DNA of 64,000 nt from SCN-70-22 sp046327755. Lineage in GTDB: Bacteria; Gemmatimonadota; Gemmatimonadetes; Gemmatimonadales; Gemmatimonadaceae. The stretch lies in the NCBI GenBank assembly GCA_046327755.1, contig JAXLXW010000014.1:1-64000 (forward strand), written 5' to 3'. Positions 51,086 through 60,419 of the stretch are shown piece by piece. A program made the position numbers and the translations under genes. Below the pieces are notes generated by a model that had not been told where the DNA came from, did no database searches, and saw only the letters and a program-made list of their open reading frames with translations. Numbering within the stretch: the first letter of the stretch is position 1; each line of letters opens with the position of its first letter.

Positions 51086-51991
51086 GTGAGCGACATGGCG
51101 AAGCGAGCGATTCTGCGATGGGGGGGACGGATCCTGGGGGGCGCGCTGGTGCTCGTCCTCCTCGGCGCTGCCTCCGCGTACGGTGTTTCCGAACGGCGCG
51201 GCCATCGCGCGTTCGACGTCCCCGAGCATGCGATCACCGTCACGGCCGACTCGGCCACGGTCCTGCGCGGGCGGCATCTCGCGACCGTTCGCGGTTGCAA
51301 CGAGTGCCACGCCCCCGACATGGGGGGAAAGGTGATGATCGACGACCCAGCGATGGGGCGACTGGTGACGGCCAACCTCACCAGCGGGCGGAGCGCCGGC
51401 GTGCTGAGCGATCGCGACTGGGAGCGCGCGGTGCGTCACGGCATCCGCGCCGACTCGACACCGCTCAACTTCATGCCGTCGCACGAATTCACGGGCTTCT
51501 CGGACGAGGACCTCGCGGCGATCGTCGCCTGGACGCGATCGCTTCCCGCGGTGACGCGCGTCTTTCCTCCCACGCGGATTGGTCCGCTCGGTCGCGCGCT
51601 GCACGCGGCGGGAGAGCTGACGCTGTATCCCGCCGAGAAGATCGATCACGCGGCGCCGCACCCGGTGCGCGTGGTGCCGGCGCCGGATGCGGCATACGGG
51701 CGGTACATGGCGGCCGGGTGCATGGGGTGTCACGGGGCGAACTACTCTGGCGGGAAGATCGCCGGCGCCCCTCCCGACTGGCCCGCCGCGGCCAACCTCA
51801 CGCCGGCGGGGCTGGCGTCGTACACCGAGGCGACGTTCATGGCGGCGCTGCGCAGCGGAAAGCGCCCCGACGGGACGATCATCCGCCCGCCGATGGATGT
51901 GCGGATGACCGGCGCGCTGACCGACGTGGAGCTCCGGGCCCTGTGGGCCTTCTTCCAGTCGCTGCCGGCGAAGGAGACTGGGGAGCGTTAG
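51086..51991 (+). CDS. Dihaem cytochrome c, membrane-anchored
   Basis: 301 residues. An N-terminal membrane anchor (about 10-32) is followed by two c-type haem domains: C-N-E-C-H near residue 71 and C-M-G-C-H near residue 212. Candidate distal methionines lie in F-M-P-S-H and R-P-P-M-D. This is a periplasmic electron carrier or the cytochrome subunit of a dehydrogenase; its partner is not adjacent. Start is a GTG at 51086, or ATG at 51095. The final CGT TAG lies in a CGTTAGGC octamer. Confidence 0.88.
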   Translation: MSDMAKRAILRWGGRILGGALVLVLLGAASAYGVSERRGHRAFDVPEHAITVTADSATVLRGRHLATVRGCNECHAPDMGGKVMIDDPAMGRLVTANLTSGRSAGVLSDRDWERAVRHGIRADSTPLNFMPSHEFTGFSDEDLAAIVAWTRSLPAVTRVFPPTRIGPLGRALHAAGELTLYPAEKIDHAAPHPVRVVPAPDAAYGRYMAAGCMGCHGANYSGGKIAGAPPDWPAAANLTPAGLASYTEATFMAALRSGKRPDGTIIRPPMDVRMTGALTDVELRALWAFFQSLPAKETGER

Positions 51992-52001
51992 GCGGGCGTC
52001 C

Positions 52002-53972
52002 TCACGACGGAGGGCGCAGCGGGACCAGGAGGGTGACCGCCTCGCGTGGGTCGGTGGGATAGAATCTCGTGCGCACGCGCAACGCGTAGCGCCCCGCGCG
52101 CAGGGCCCCCCCGTCGAGGTCGACCTCCACGTCGAGCGTTTGCCCCGCGGTGAGGCGCGCCATCGCGCGCCGCGCGGTACGCGCCGCTGCCGGCAACTCG
52201 GCGCCGTCGCGCGCGACCGGACGCCAGCTGAGCACCGTGGTGTCCTGCACGAGGGCGACGGAGGCGACTTCATCGACCGGGATGCTCACGAGCCGGAGGC
52301 GGTTCGTCCCCGGTGCGACGACCAGCGGCGTGGGCGTGGTCGACCCGTTCACCGCCGGCTGCAATTGCGGACCGTGCCCGAGCATGCCGTACACCACGAC
52401 GTGGTCGCGGGTCGAGTCGCGCGAGGCCGTGGGCTCCTCGACGATAAGCGCACCGTACAGCCCGGAGCCGAGTTCGCTCCCCGCTTCGTCGTGCGTGTGA
52501 TAGATGAAGGTGCCGGCGCGCGGCGGTGTCATGCGCACGATGAACGAGTCGCCAGGCGCAATCGGCGGGCGCACGCTCCGTCCGGCGCCGCTCCACCCCC
52601 CCACGCCATCGAACCAGCTCTCGATCTCCATCCCGTGCCAGTGCACGGCGAGCGGCGCTCCCACACGGTTCACCACGGTGATCTCCGTCGGCTCGCCGCG
52701 CCGCAGCGTGAGCAGCGACCCGGGAAAGCGGATGGAGTCGGGGGCCGGCTCCTCCCCCGCCTGCAACACGAAGGCGTGGGCGGCGCCGTCCCCGAAGACG
52801 CGCGGCCGCGAGGTCGCCACGAGGCGCAGCCGTCTGGGCGCGGGGGGCGGTACGTCGCGACCCGTGGCGCGCGCGACGGCCCCGCGCGCGTCGTGCGCTC
52901 CCGCTCGCGGCGTGACCTCGATCCCCATCACGAGCCCCGCCATGTTCTCCTCGGCGTGGTGCACCGACGCCGCCGCGACGTGCGCGGCATGCCGCGGTTC
53001 GATGCGCTGGACCGGTGCCATGTGCCGCACCAGGTGACAGTGAAAGAGCCAGTTGCCGACCCGTTCGGGGACCCAGGTGAGCGCCATCGTGTGGCCGACG
53101 CCGAGTTCCTCGGTGACGGCGAGCCGCTGGGACGCCGGGGCGAGGAGCGTGTCGAGCAGGCCGTCGCCGCGCGCGGTGATGCGGAAGTAGAAGCCGTGCA
53201 GGTGCATGGGGTGCGCGACCGCCATCGCGTTGATCACCCGCCATCGCACGGTGTCGCCCACCGCGTAGTGCAGCCGTTCCGTGAAGGGCCAGCTGGCGCC
53301 GTTCACCATCACCTTGAATTCGGGCTGTCCGTGCACGCGTGCGTCGCGATCGTCGAGCCACCGCGTGAGCAGCATGATGCGTTCGCCGGGATCCGGGGTC
53401 GTGCCCGGCGGATCGACGATGAGGGTGCCGACGAATGGCCCTTCCTCCGCTTCACCGCTGGGGAAGTCGTCGGGGACGGGGGCGATCGGGTGTCGCACCG
53501 CCGGGCGCAGCCGCCCGTAGTAGAAGTAGGTACCGGCGGCCGTGAGGCGCTGCGTCGCCACCACCTGTGCACCTGGCGGAACGGCCAGGGAGTCCATGCC
53601 GCGACCGGGGGCGTGATCCTGCAGCCCGTAGAGCAGGACGGTGTCGGGGAGCGTGTTGCGCAGCGCCACGCGCAGCACCGAGCCGCTCGCGCCGCGAAGC
53701 AGGGGGCCGGGGACGCGCGGGCGGCGCCCGCGTTCTACGAAGGAGTACGCCGGAAGCTCCGCGCCGTCGCGTCCCTCCGGGCGCCACCGCACCCGCTGCA
53801 CGTCGAGGGCCACGTGCACCGTGTCGCCTGAGATCGTCCCGGCAGCGCGCCGGTAGTCCTCGAGGGCCGCGAGAGGAAGGGGTGGGGACGCCGGCGTGTC
53901 GATCGGGCGACCCGGGGAAACCCGGGCGAAGATTGCGAGCGCGACGACTGTCGCGAGCAACGAGCGGATCAT
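52002..53972 (-). CDS. Multicopper oxidase with reordered copper motifs
   Basis: 656 residues, signal peptide to about residue 21. Canonical multicopper oxidases run HxHG, HxH, HxxHxH, HCHxxxH. Here H-P-M-H-L-H-G (254-260) and H-C-H-L-V-R-H (311-317) come first, and H-W-H-G (444-447) and Y-H-T-H-D-E-A-G (491-498) come after. The first cupredoxin domain (about 50-190) looks like a degenerate first-type domain (L-Y-G-L-Q-D-H, Y-F-Y-Y-G-R-L). Residues about 520-650 resemble a canonical middle domain. An extra His-rich segment (about 318-343) separates the last type-1 histidine from a candidate axial Met344. All ligands for a trinuclear site are present. Periplasmic copper oxidase, substrate unknown. 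Confidence 0.85.
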   Translation of the reverse strand: MIRSLLATVVALAIFARVSPGRPIDTPASPPLPLAALEDYRRAAGTISGDTVHVALDVQRVRWRPEGRDGAELPAYSFVERGRRPRVPGPLLRGASGSVLRVALRNTLPDTVLLYGLQDHAPGRGMDSLAVPPGAQVVATQRLTAAGTYFYYGRLRPAVRHPIAPVPDDFPSGEAEEGPFVGTLIVDPPGTTPDPGERIMLLTRWLDDRDARVHGQPEFKVMVNGASWPFTERLHYAVGDTVRWRVINAMAVAHPMHLHGFYFRITARGDGLLDTLLAPASQRLAVTEELGVGHTMALTWVPERVGNWLFHCHLVRHMAPVQRIEPRHAAHVAAASVHHAEENMAGLVMGIEVTPRAGAHDARGAVARATGRDVPPPAPRRLRLVATSRPRVFGDGAAHAFVLQAGEEPAPDSIRFPGSLLTLRRGEPTEITVVNRVGAPLAVHWHGMEIESWFDGVGGWSGAGRSVRPPIAPGDSFIVRMTPPRAGTFIYHTHDEAGSELGSGLYGALIVEEPTASRDSTRDHVVVYGMLGHGPQLQPAVNGSTTPTPLVVAPGTNRLRLVSIPVDEVASVALVQDTTVLSWRPVARDGAELPAAARTARRAMARLTAGQTLDVEVDLDGGALRAGRYALRVRTRFYPTDPREAVTLLVPLRPPS

Positions 53973-54080
53973 GACGAATTCTCGAATGAGGCGCGCAAGA
54001 CTATCGGTGCAGAACGGCCGGCGCCAGCCGGGAGGCCGAAGGCTGTCAGGGGCGGAGTCGGCGCGACGGTTCGCGGTCGC

Positions 54081-57000
54081 TCATCGCGGGGTCATCCACG
54101 CCACGTCCGTGCGCACCCCGCGCCACAGCTCCAGCGGCCCGTGGAGCAGCTGCGTCCCGGCCGATTCATCGCCGAGGTGCAGGTGGAAGGGGCGGTCGAG
54201 GGGGATGGGTTCGGGGGAGATCCAGAGGACGCGCCCGTTGAGGGCAATGCCGCACCGGCCATCGGGGAGGAGCTGCACGCGGAGCGTCCACCAGCGCCCG
54301 GTGCGCATCGACGCGGCGTCGTCGCCAAGGGCCAGGATGCGCCCCACACCGCCGCGCGCGCTGCCATGCGTCGCCCCCCACGCGCCGGACATCGGGTACT
54401 CGAAGCCGCACTGCGCCTCGGCCGTGCCTAACGTTGACGCGACGTTGCGCGGGTCGGCGGCAACGAGCGCGGCGATGTCGACGCCGGCATCGAAGAAGGT
54501 GCGGGCACGCTGCCACTTGGGGCGCGTGAGCGGTGTCGACAGGCGCAACTCCACGCCGAGCCCCTCGCGCGCATCGAAAGCCTGCCGCAGGACGACGGCG
54601 CTGGTGTAGACGCCGTCGCCGGCGTTCCAGAGCGCGCGCACTGCCCCCGGTCCGGTGACGACGCGCGGGCGCGGATCGCCGAAGACGATCCACCGCGACT
54701 CCCAGGACGCATCCCACCCCTCGCGAACGAGCGTGACCGGGGGCTGGCCGGCGATGGCAAAGGGGCGCGCCGTGCTGCGCCAGCCGGCGAGCGACGCGCT
54801 GATGGTGACGCGTCCGCGTCGGCGCGGGCGCACGATGCCGCCCGAGTCGACGACGGCGACGGTGGTATCGCTCGACTGCCAGCGCACGGGCGCCAGCAGC
54901 GGAATGGTACTCCCGTTGGCGGATACCGCGCGCACCAACAATTGAGAGCTGACGCCGAGCGGGAGCGAGTGCGAGGTGTCGGCGAATTCGAGACGGTCGA
55001 TCCGCGAGGAGGAATCTCCCGTCCCCAGCCACCAGCGCACCGTCCACGACGGGGCGACGATCGGCGACACGGGGCGCGCCGCCGACGGGCGCGCGACCGG
55101 CACCACCCAGTCGCGCACGCCGCGAATGCCGTCGACGCGAACGGAGGCGACGACCCACGACCGGTCGGGGCTCATGCGCGCCCGCGTGACCCACGGCCCG
55201 AGTACGAGGCGCGTGGTGCGCCGCTCCCAGTCATACGCGACGAGCAGGCGCCGGTCACCGTGGTCGGCGATGACGACGACTTCGTTCAGCCCGCTCCACC
55301 CCACCAGTTCGCCGGCGGGCGCGTCCTCCACCGATCGGCAAGGCGGCTCGTCCGTGCCGCCGAACGAGGTGACACACAGGCGCCCTGGGAAATCGCTCGA
55401 CTCGCGCACGAAGGCGATGCGCGTCCCGTCGGGTGAAGACACGGCGGCGTTGTCGTGCGACGGACCGCGCGTGACCTGTCGTGCGGCGCCGGTCGCGGTG
55501 TCGAACACGGCGACGTCGTAGTCGCCATCGTCAGGCGGAGACCAGCGGTTGGTGAGCCCGACGAGCGCCGACCCGTCGGGGAGCCATCCGGTGACGACGT
55601 CATCACGCCGCTCACGCGTGAGGCGCCGCGTGCCGGCCGGGGTACGGATCCAGATGTCGAGCGTGGTGCTGTCCCCCGAGTGCTGCGTCCACGCGACGGC
55701 GCGCCCGTCGGGAGAGAAGACCGGCGGTCGCTCGGAGTAGCGCGTGGCGACGGGGGCGAGGTCGGCGACGTGGCGCGTGAACTCGACCGGGGTGGCGCGT
55801 CCGTCCCACTCGTTCGGGTGCACGACGGTCAGGTAGGTCGCGCCCGCGGAATCGGCGTAGGCGAGACGCTGCAGCGAACGGTCGCCGGCCGATCGCGCTC
55901 GTTGGTAGGCGACACCTGCGGCGCCGGCGATCACCGCCAGGAGCAACGCGCCGGCCGCGAGCGCCTGGCGCGCGCCATTCCAGAGCCCGAGGCGCCACGC
56001 GAGCGGGAGCGATGCCGCGAGGGATTCGGGCCCTCCATTTGGGATGGCATCGCCCAATAGCTCGCGCGCGAGCACGTCGAGCGGCCGCCGATCGCCGCGC
56101 GTGCGCAGCAGGCGCACGTAACGGCGATAGAGGCGGCGGAGCGCCGCGTCGTCCGCCGCCGCACGCGCGTGATGCGCCGACCGCAGCACGGCGTGCGGAT
56201 CGTCGCCGGCGACCTGTTCGCAGTAGCCGGCGACCACGCGCTCCGCGCGTGCGCGCGTCGACGGATCGAGCGCCGCGCGTGCCGCCTCGGCGATCTCATC
56301 GTGCGCCGGGATCCACCCGCCGGCGACGCGCGAGACGAGCCCGAGGCGCTCCAGCGGGTCCAGCTGATCGCCGGTCTCCTCGCGCGCGACGGTGAGGAGG
56401 GTGGCCAGGGCGTTGCGCTCGAGCGGCATCCCCGCCGTCGCGATGAGCGCGAGGGTCCAAAGATGCGCAGCCGGCAGGGTGCGAACGCGCTCGCGCAGGG
56501 CCTCTCCCTCGCGCAGGAGCGCGGCGAGCCCCGCCGTGTCGTCGCAGCGCCACTCCTGCTGTGCGAGGGCGAGCGTGCCCCGGTCGAGGGCGAGGCGCAG
56601 CGTCTCGAGGATGAGGAGCGGGCTCCCCCCCGAGGCGCGGTGCAGTCCTTCCACCAGCGCCTCCCCCCACGGTGCAGCTGGCGGGATGGATGCGATGGCA
56701 CCGACGAGCGCCCCGACTTCCGTCGTCGTGAGGGCGCGGAGTGGGAGCATCGTGCAGCGGTCCGACGACGGGGCACGCTCCGGGCGCGAGGCGGTGAGGC
56801 AGAGGACATGCGCTCCCTCCAGTCGCCCCCACATCCCCTCCAGCACGCGATACGACCAGGCGTCGATCCAGTGCAGGTCGTCGATCGCGAGGACGAATCG
56901 CTGCTCGTCGGCCACCGAATGAACGAGGTCGGAGAGGGCGAGGATGCGGCGGCGCAGCGCCTCCTCCCCGGCGGCGGCGTCGGGGACGCCGCTGAGCGTG

Positions 57001-58094
57001 GTGGAGAGCGTCGGCGTGAGGGCGAGGAGTGTCGAGGCGCTGGCCGGTGCGATGCCTAACGCACCGGGGAGCCGCGCGAGCGCCGTGGCGAGGTCGCCCG
57101 CGAAGGCATAGGGGACGTCGCGGTCGCCCGGGGCGCCGCGCAGCGAGATGACGGTTGCGCCGGCCGCTGTCAGGCGCGCCAGGGCGTCGCGCAGGAGGCG
57201 CGACTTGCCGAAGCCTGCCGGCGCCGTCAGATGCACGTGCCGCGCGGGGCCGGCGCGCACGGCGTCCCACGCGGCCGTGATGGCGAAGAACTCGCGCTCG
57301 CGCCCCGTGAGTTCGGCGGTGAGCGTCGTCGCCGCTCGGTCGTCGTCGCCGGCGGGGGCGACCCGTCGCGCGCGGGCCAGGGCGGCGCGCGTGGCAGCTT
57401 CCAGCGGGGCGCGCCCGTTCGCCGCCCATTGCTCGATGGCCTCCGCCTCCATGGACGCCGTCACGAAGTCGCGAGCGGCGATCGCCGTCTCGAGGGCGAG
57501 TCGAGCCCCCGCCTCGGAGTCGGGGACGAGCGCGCGGATGCGACGTGCCAACTCCCGCGCCTCGCGGAAGCGCGAGGCATTCAGGTGGCGGCGCACGAGC
57601 AACTCTCCCCCGCGCAGGAAGCCGCTGCGAAGCCGTTCGCGCTCGAGGTCCGCCCACTGCTCGAAGGCGACGCCTCCCGGGACCCCGAAGGCGGGAAGGA
57701 AGTCGCCGCCGTAGGACGCGACGGCGCGCTCCAGTTCCCCGCACTCGAGCGCCGACAGGAAGTCGTCGCGATCGGAGCGGATGGCGGTGGCGAGTCGCAG
57801 CTCCTCCGCTCCGGCGATGGCGTCGTCGCCGACCACGCGTCGCAAGTTGAACAGTGTCTGCCGGAGGGCGCGTCGCGCACGCTCCTGGTCGAGATCGGAC
57901 CAGAGCAGGTCGATCAGCGATTCGCGCGAGCACTGCCGGCCTGGGGCGAGGGCAAGGTAGGCGAGGAGGGCAAGCGGCTTTCCCGCTGCCAACAACAGAT
58001 GATTCCCCGGTTGGGCGTAAAGTGCTGCCGCACCGAGCGTTCGGAGCTCGAGCGATGGATCGCTATCGGTGGCGGGCACGGCCTCAACGGGCAT
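54081..58094 (-). CDS. Membrane-anchored SARP-type regulator with ATPase and propeller
   Basis: 1337 residues. Winged-helix DNA-binding domain (about 14-108), bacterial transcriptional-activator domain BTAD (about 110-225; F-E-Q-W-A-D-L-E-R-E-R-L) and a STAND/AAA ATPase (Walker A A-P-A-G-F-G-K-S 291-298, Walker B F-V-L-A-I-D-D 400-406). A helical region (about 530-690) and a single transmembrane helix (about 708-730) follow. The C-terminal 600 residues are extracytoplasmic: a TolB-like six-bladed propeller (about 760-1090; P-V-F-S-P-D-G-R-A), an Ig-like domain (about 1105-1165) and a concanavalin-like end (about 1180-1330). The DNA-binding half faces the cytosol, so this is a one-piece outside-to-promoter sensor. 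Divergent from the lipoprotein at 58194. Confidence 0.85.
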   Translation of the reverse strand: MPVEAVPATDSDPSLELRTLGAAALYAQPGNHLLLAAGKPLALLAYLALAPGRQCSRESLIDLLWSDLDQERARRALRQTLFNLRRVVGDDAIAGAEELRLATAIRSDRDDFLSALECGELERAVASYGGDFLPAFGVPGGVAFEQWADLERERLRSGFLRGGELLVRRHLNASRFREARELARRIRALVPDSEAGARLALETAIAARDFVTASMEAEAIEQWAANGRAPLEAATRAALARARRVAPAGDDDRAATTLTAELTGREREFFAITAAWDAVRAGPARHVHLTAPAGFGKSRLLRDALARLTAAGATVISLRGAPGDRDVPYAFAGDLATALARLPGALGIAPASASTLLALTPTLSTTLSGVPDAAAGEEALRRRILALSDLVHSVADEQRFVLAIDDLHWIDAWSYRVLEGMWGRLEGAHVLCLTASRPERAPSSDRCTMLPLRALTTTEVGALVGAIASIPPAAPWGEALVEGLHRASGGSPLLILETLRLALDRGTLALAQQEWRCDDTAGLAALLREGEALRERVRTLPAAHLWTLALIATAGMPLERNALATLLTVAREETGDQLDPLERLGLVSRVAGGWIPAHDEIAEAARAALDPSTRARAERVVAGYCEQVAGDDPHAVLRSAHHARAAADDAALRRLYRRYVRLLRTRGDRRPLDVLARELLGDAIPNGGPESLAASLPLAWRLGLWNGARQALAAGALLLAVIAGAAGVAYQRARSAGDRSLQRLAYADSAGATYLTVVHPNEWDGRATPVEFTRHVADLAPVATRYSERPPVFSPDGRAVAWTQHSGDSTTLDIWIRTPAGTRRLTRERRDDVVTGWLPDGSALVGLTNRWSPPDDGDYDVAVFDTATGAARQVTRGPSHDNAAVSSPDGTRIAFVRESSDFPGRLCVTSFGGTDEPPCRSVEDAPAGELVGWSGLNEVVVIADHGDRRLLVAYDWERRTTRLVLGPWVTRARMSPDRSWVVASVRVDGIRGVRDWVVPVARPSAARPVSPIVAPSWTVRWWLGTGDSSSRIDRLEFADTSHSLPLGVSSQLLVRAVSANGSTIPLLAPVRWQSSDTTVAVVDSGGIVRPRRRGRVTISASLAGWRSTARPFAIAGQPPVTLVREGWDASWESRWIVFGDPRPRVVTGPGAVRALWNAGDGVYTSAVVLRQAFDAREGLGVELRLSTPLTRPKWQRARTFFDAGVDIAALVAADPRNVASTLGTAEAQCGFEYPMSGAWGATHGSARGGVGRILALGDDAASMRTGRWWTLRVQLLPDGRCGIALNGRVLWISPEPIPLDRPFHLHLGDESAGTQLLHGPLELWRGVRTDVAWMTPR

Positions 58095-58105
58095 GGGATA
58101 GCATA

Positions 58106-58123
58106 TAACGGCGCCGTAACGGC
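58106..58123 (+). promoter_or_regulatory. Candidate SARP operator, heptamer direct repeat
   Basis: TAACGGC at 58106-58112 and again at 58117-58123, a perfect heptamer repeat with a 4-base spacer (11-base period). It lies in the 99-base gap between the SARP-type gene and the divergent lipoprotein gene. GATTGT at 58134-58139, ten bases on, is a weak -10 candidate for the lipoprotein gene. This is the spacing described for Streptomyces SARP sites. Confidence 0.55.
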
Positions 58124-58193
58124 AGCTATCGAGGATTGTGCGAAGGTCGCGCTCGGTTGCCCCCCTTCATTACTCCCCGCATCGCTGCTGTCC

Positions 58194-59771
58194 ATGCATC
58201 GCTCCCTTCGCTCCCGCATCGTGCAGGTCGTGGCAGTCGTCTTCGTCGTCCTGATCGCCAGCTGCGGCGGAGGTGGTGGCGAGGGGTCGTCGGGACCGGG
58301 GGACGGGGGGGCGACCAATGGCGTTCGTCTCCACGTGACGGTGTCCGGGCTCAAGGGGGACAGTGCGGTCCTCTCCCTCAATGGCGGTCAGGATCAGGCA
58401 GTCCTTGCCGCGCAGACCGACGTCTTCTGGACCAACGTCCCCAAGAAGACGGCCTACGCCATCACCGTGAAGCACCGGCCCGTGCTCCCCTGGCAGAGCT
58501 GCGTGATCGGGAACGGGACGGGGACGGCGAACGGCGACGTCGAGAACATCACCATGACGTGCACCACCGACAGCTATGCGGTGGGCGGGTCGGTGACGGG
58601 ACAGGCTGCCGATGGCCTCGTCATCCAGTTCAACCAGGGGAATGCGAAGACGATCACCACCGGGACGAACTCGTTCTCGTGGACTGGGATCCCGAGCATG
58701 ACCGACTGGACCGTCAGCGTGTCGTCGGACCCGGCCGGCCAGCGGTGCGTCGTGGGGAACGCGAGCGGGCGCGTGGAGGACAAGGACAACATGCGCGTGG
58801 CGATCACCTGCGGGGCGAAGGGCTTTGTTGTCAGCGGCGGGATGTCGGGGGTTGGCGCGGACGGGCTCGCCCTCTCGCTCAACGGTGGCCCCGACCTGTC
58901 GCTGCCGAGTGGTTATGGCGGTCCCGGCGGGGACTTCGCCTTTCCCGCCACCATGCAGTCGGGCAGCGACTACAGCATCGTGGTGACCAAGATGCCCAAC
59001 AACCCGTTCCGTCAGTCGTGCGGGGTGGCGCGCGGCAAGGGGCGGGTGGGCACCGCCGACGTCACCAACGTCGCGGTGAACTGCCGCGCCAACGGGACGC
59101 TCGTCCCGCTGGAGGGGACCTACATCGGCTCAGTCGGCACGAAACGGGGCTACCTCACGCTCTGGGCGGCCGGGATCTACTCGGACGCCATTCGCACCGA
59201 CGACGCGACCTGTCCCAACAACGGCAACGGCACCGAGTACGGCGTGTACCGGCACCCGAGCGATGACAGCTTCGTCATCTTCAGCAGCTACACCGATCGC
59301 AACGGAGGGTGCGGGTTCTGGGACTCGCAGGCCACCCCGCAGGTGGGCCTCAACGGCAAGATCGCGCGCACTGCGACAAAGCAGCTCCTGCTGACCTTCG
59401 ACAACCAGACGCTCACCCTCGATCCCGTGGCGAATGATCCCGCGAAGCTCCTGGGATCATTCACGCGCGCCGACGGGATCGACGGGAGCTTCGTCGTCTT
59501 CGAGGCCGATGGCACCTATCTCTACAACGAGGCGCAGGACGCGCCATCGACGGGGAACTTCGCGGGCTTCGAGCGCGGGTGTTACACCGTCAGCGGCAAC
59601 ACCTTCACCGTCTCGTTCGCCGCGTCGTGCAAGCCTAACGGGTCGTCGGCGCTCGACCTGAACAACCGCGCCGGCTTCTCCGCCACTGCTGGCGCGATCC
59701 CGTTCCAGATCACCTCCGACACCACGGCGACGATCGCCGGGACGAAGTACCGGCGCATCCTCCCGAAGTGA
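58194..59771 (+). CDS. Lipoprotein with Cys-bearing repeats
   Basis: 525 residues. A lipoprotein signal (lipobox I-A-S-C, Cys24) and a Gly-rich linker are followed by three repeats of about 80-90 residues (about 43-305). The pattern is L-x-L-N-G-G, Y-x-(I/V)-x-V, Q-(S/R)-C-x-(V/I)-x-N-x-(T/S)-G, N-(I/V)-x-(M/V)-x-C, with two Cys per repeat. Such modules occur in large secreted proteins of several Gram-negative phyla. The C-terminal part (about 310-525) has C-P-N-N-G-N-G-T, further Cys residues and ends R-R-I-L-P-K; no enzyme motif is visible. Start at the ATG 58194. Divergent from the SARP-type regulator, so a likely target. A GCCTAACG octamer lies at 59633. Confidence 0.8.
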   Translation: MHRSLRSRIVQVVAVVFVVLIASCGGGGGEGSSGPGDGGATNGVRLHVTVSGLKGDSAVLSLNGGQDQAVLAAQTDVFWTNVPKKTAYAITVKHRPVLPWQSCVIGNGTGTANGDVENITMTCTTDSYAVGGSVTGQAADGLVIQFNQGNAKTITTGTNSFSWTGIPSMTDWTVSVSSDPAGQRCVVGNASGRVEDKDNMRVAITCGAKGFVVSGGMSGVGADGLALSLNGGPDLSLPSGYGGPGGDFAFPATMQSGSDYSIVVTKMPNNPFRQSCGVARGKGRVGTADVTNVAVNCRANGTLVPLEGTYIGSVGTKRGYLTLWAAGIYSDAIRTDDATCPNNGNGTEYGVYRHPSDDSFVIFSSYTDRNGGCGFWDSQATPQVGLNGKIARTATKQLLLTFDNQTLTLDPVANDPAKLLGSFTRADGIDGSFVVFEADGTYLYNEAQDAPSTGNFAGFERGCYTVSGNTFTVSFAASCKPNGSSALDLNNRAGFSATAGAIPFQITSDTTATIAGTKYRRILPK

Positions 59772-59796
59772 CGCGGTCGCACCGTAGGCGCTACCC

Positions 59797-59838
59797 GTGG
59801 GGCACGCGTGCCCCACGCGTGCCCCACGCGTGCCGCAC
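59797..59838. repeat. Palindrome plus tandem 11-mers
   Basis: GTGGGGCACGCGTGCCCCAC at 59797-59816 is a perfect 20-base palindrome. GCGTGCCCCAC at 59806-59816 is repeated at 59817-59827, and GCGTGCCGCAC (one change) follows at 59828-59838. It begins 25 bases after the lipoprotein stop, where it could act as a terminator. Confidence 0.65.
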
Positions 59839-59920
59839 GCGCCCGAGGCGCTCGTGGGCGATGGAACGACGCAAGCCGCGAGGCGTAGATTGAGGGAGTC
59901 CCATTCCCGCGCGCCGGACC

Positions 59921-60253
59921 GTGCAGATTCGCGTCGTTCGACTCAACTCCCGCAACCCGCTGGTCGGCGCCGTGCTCCTCGTCGTCGTCCTGGCGCTGCT
60001 CGCCTTCCTCCTCACGGCGGGGATGGCGCTCGTGGCGGGTGGCGCCGTCCTGGGCGGCGTCGGCTACGCGCTGCGGCGCGTCCTGGGGGGAGCGCGCGCG
60101 GCGCCTACCGTCATGCCGGGATCAGACTCGCTGCAGGGGATCGAGGAAGCGGACCCGTTGCTTGGGGGGCGCTTTCGCCCGCTTGGCGAGGAGGTCTTCC
60201 CTCCGGGAGAGCGCTCGGCGTCGCCTCGCGTGGGAGACGGGCGGCCGGAGTGA
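59921..60253 (+). CDS. Small membrane protein
   Basis: 110 residues. A short N-terminal region (I-R-V-V-R-L-N-S-R-N-P) is followed by one or two hydrophobic helices (about 14-35 and 37-50) and a soluble Gly/Pro/Arg-rich tail with D-P-L-L-G-G-R-F. GTG start. No family recognised; the size and topology suggest a small accessory membrane protein. The CcdC-like gene follows. Confidence 0.55.
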   Translation: MQIRVVRLNSRNPLVGAVLLVVVLALLAFLLTAGMALVAGGAVLGGVGYALRRVLGGARAAPTVMPGSDSLQGIEEADPLLGGRFRPLGEEVFPPGERSASPRVGDGRPE

Positions 60254-60419
60254 TGCAGGCGCGACGGGCGCTGCGGCGTGCGGACTGGCTTGGCCTGCGT
60301 CGGCGACTCCGCACGACGCGATCATCACCGAAACTCAGCGCCCGCGCGGAACCCGTCGCGCGGTGGGTCGTTTACCTTTCGGACCGAAGCCCTACGCCGT
60401 CTCCGAGCCCAGCTGTCGC

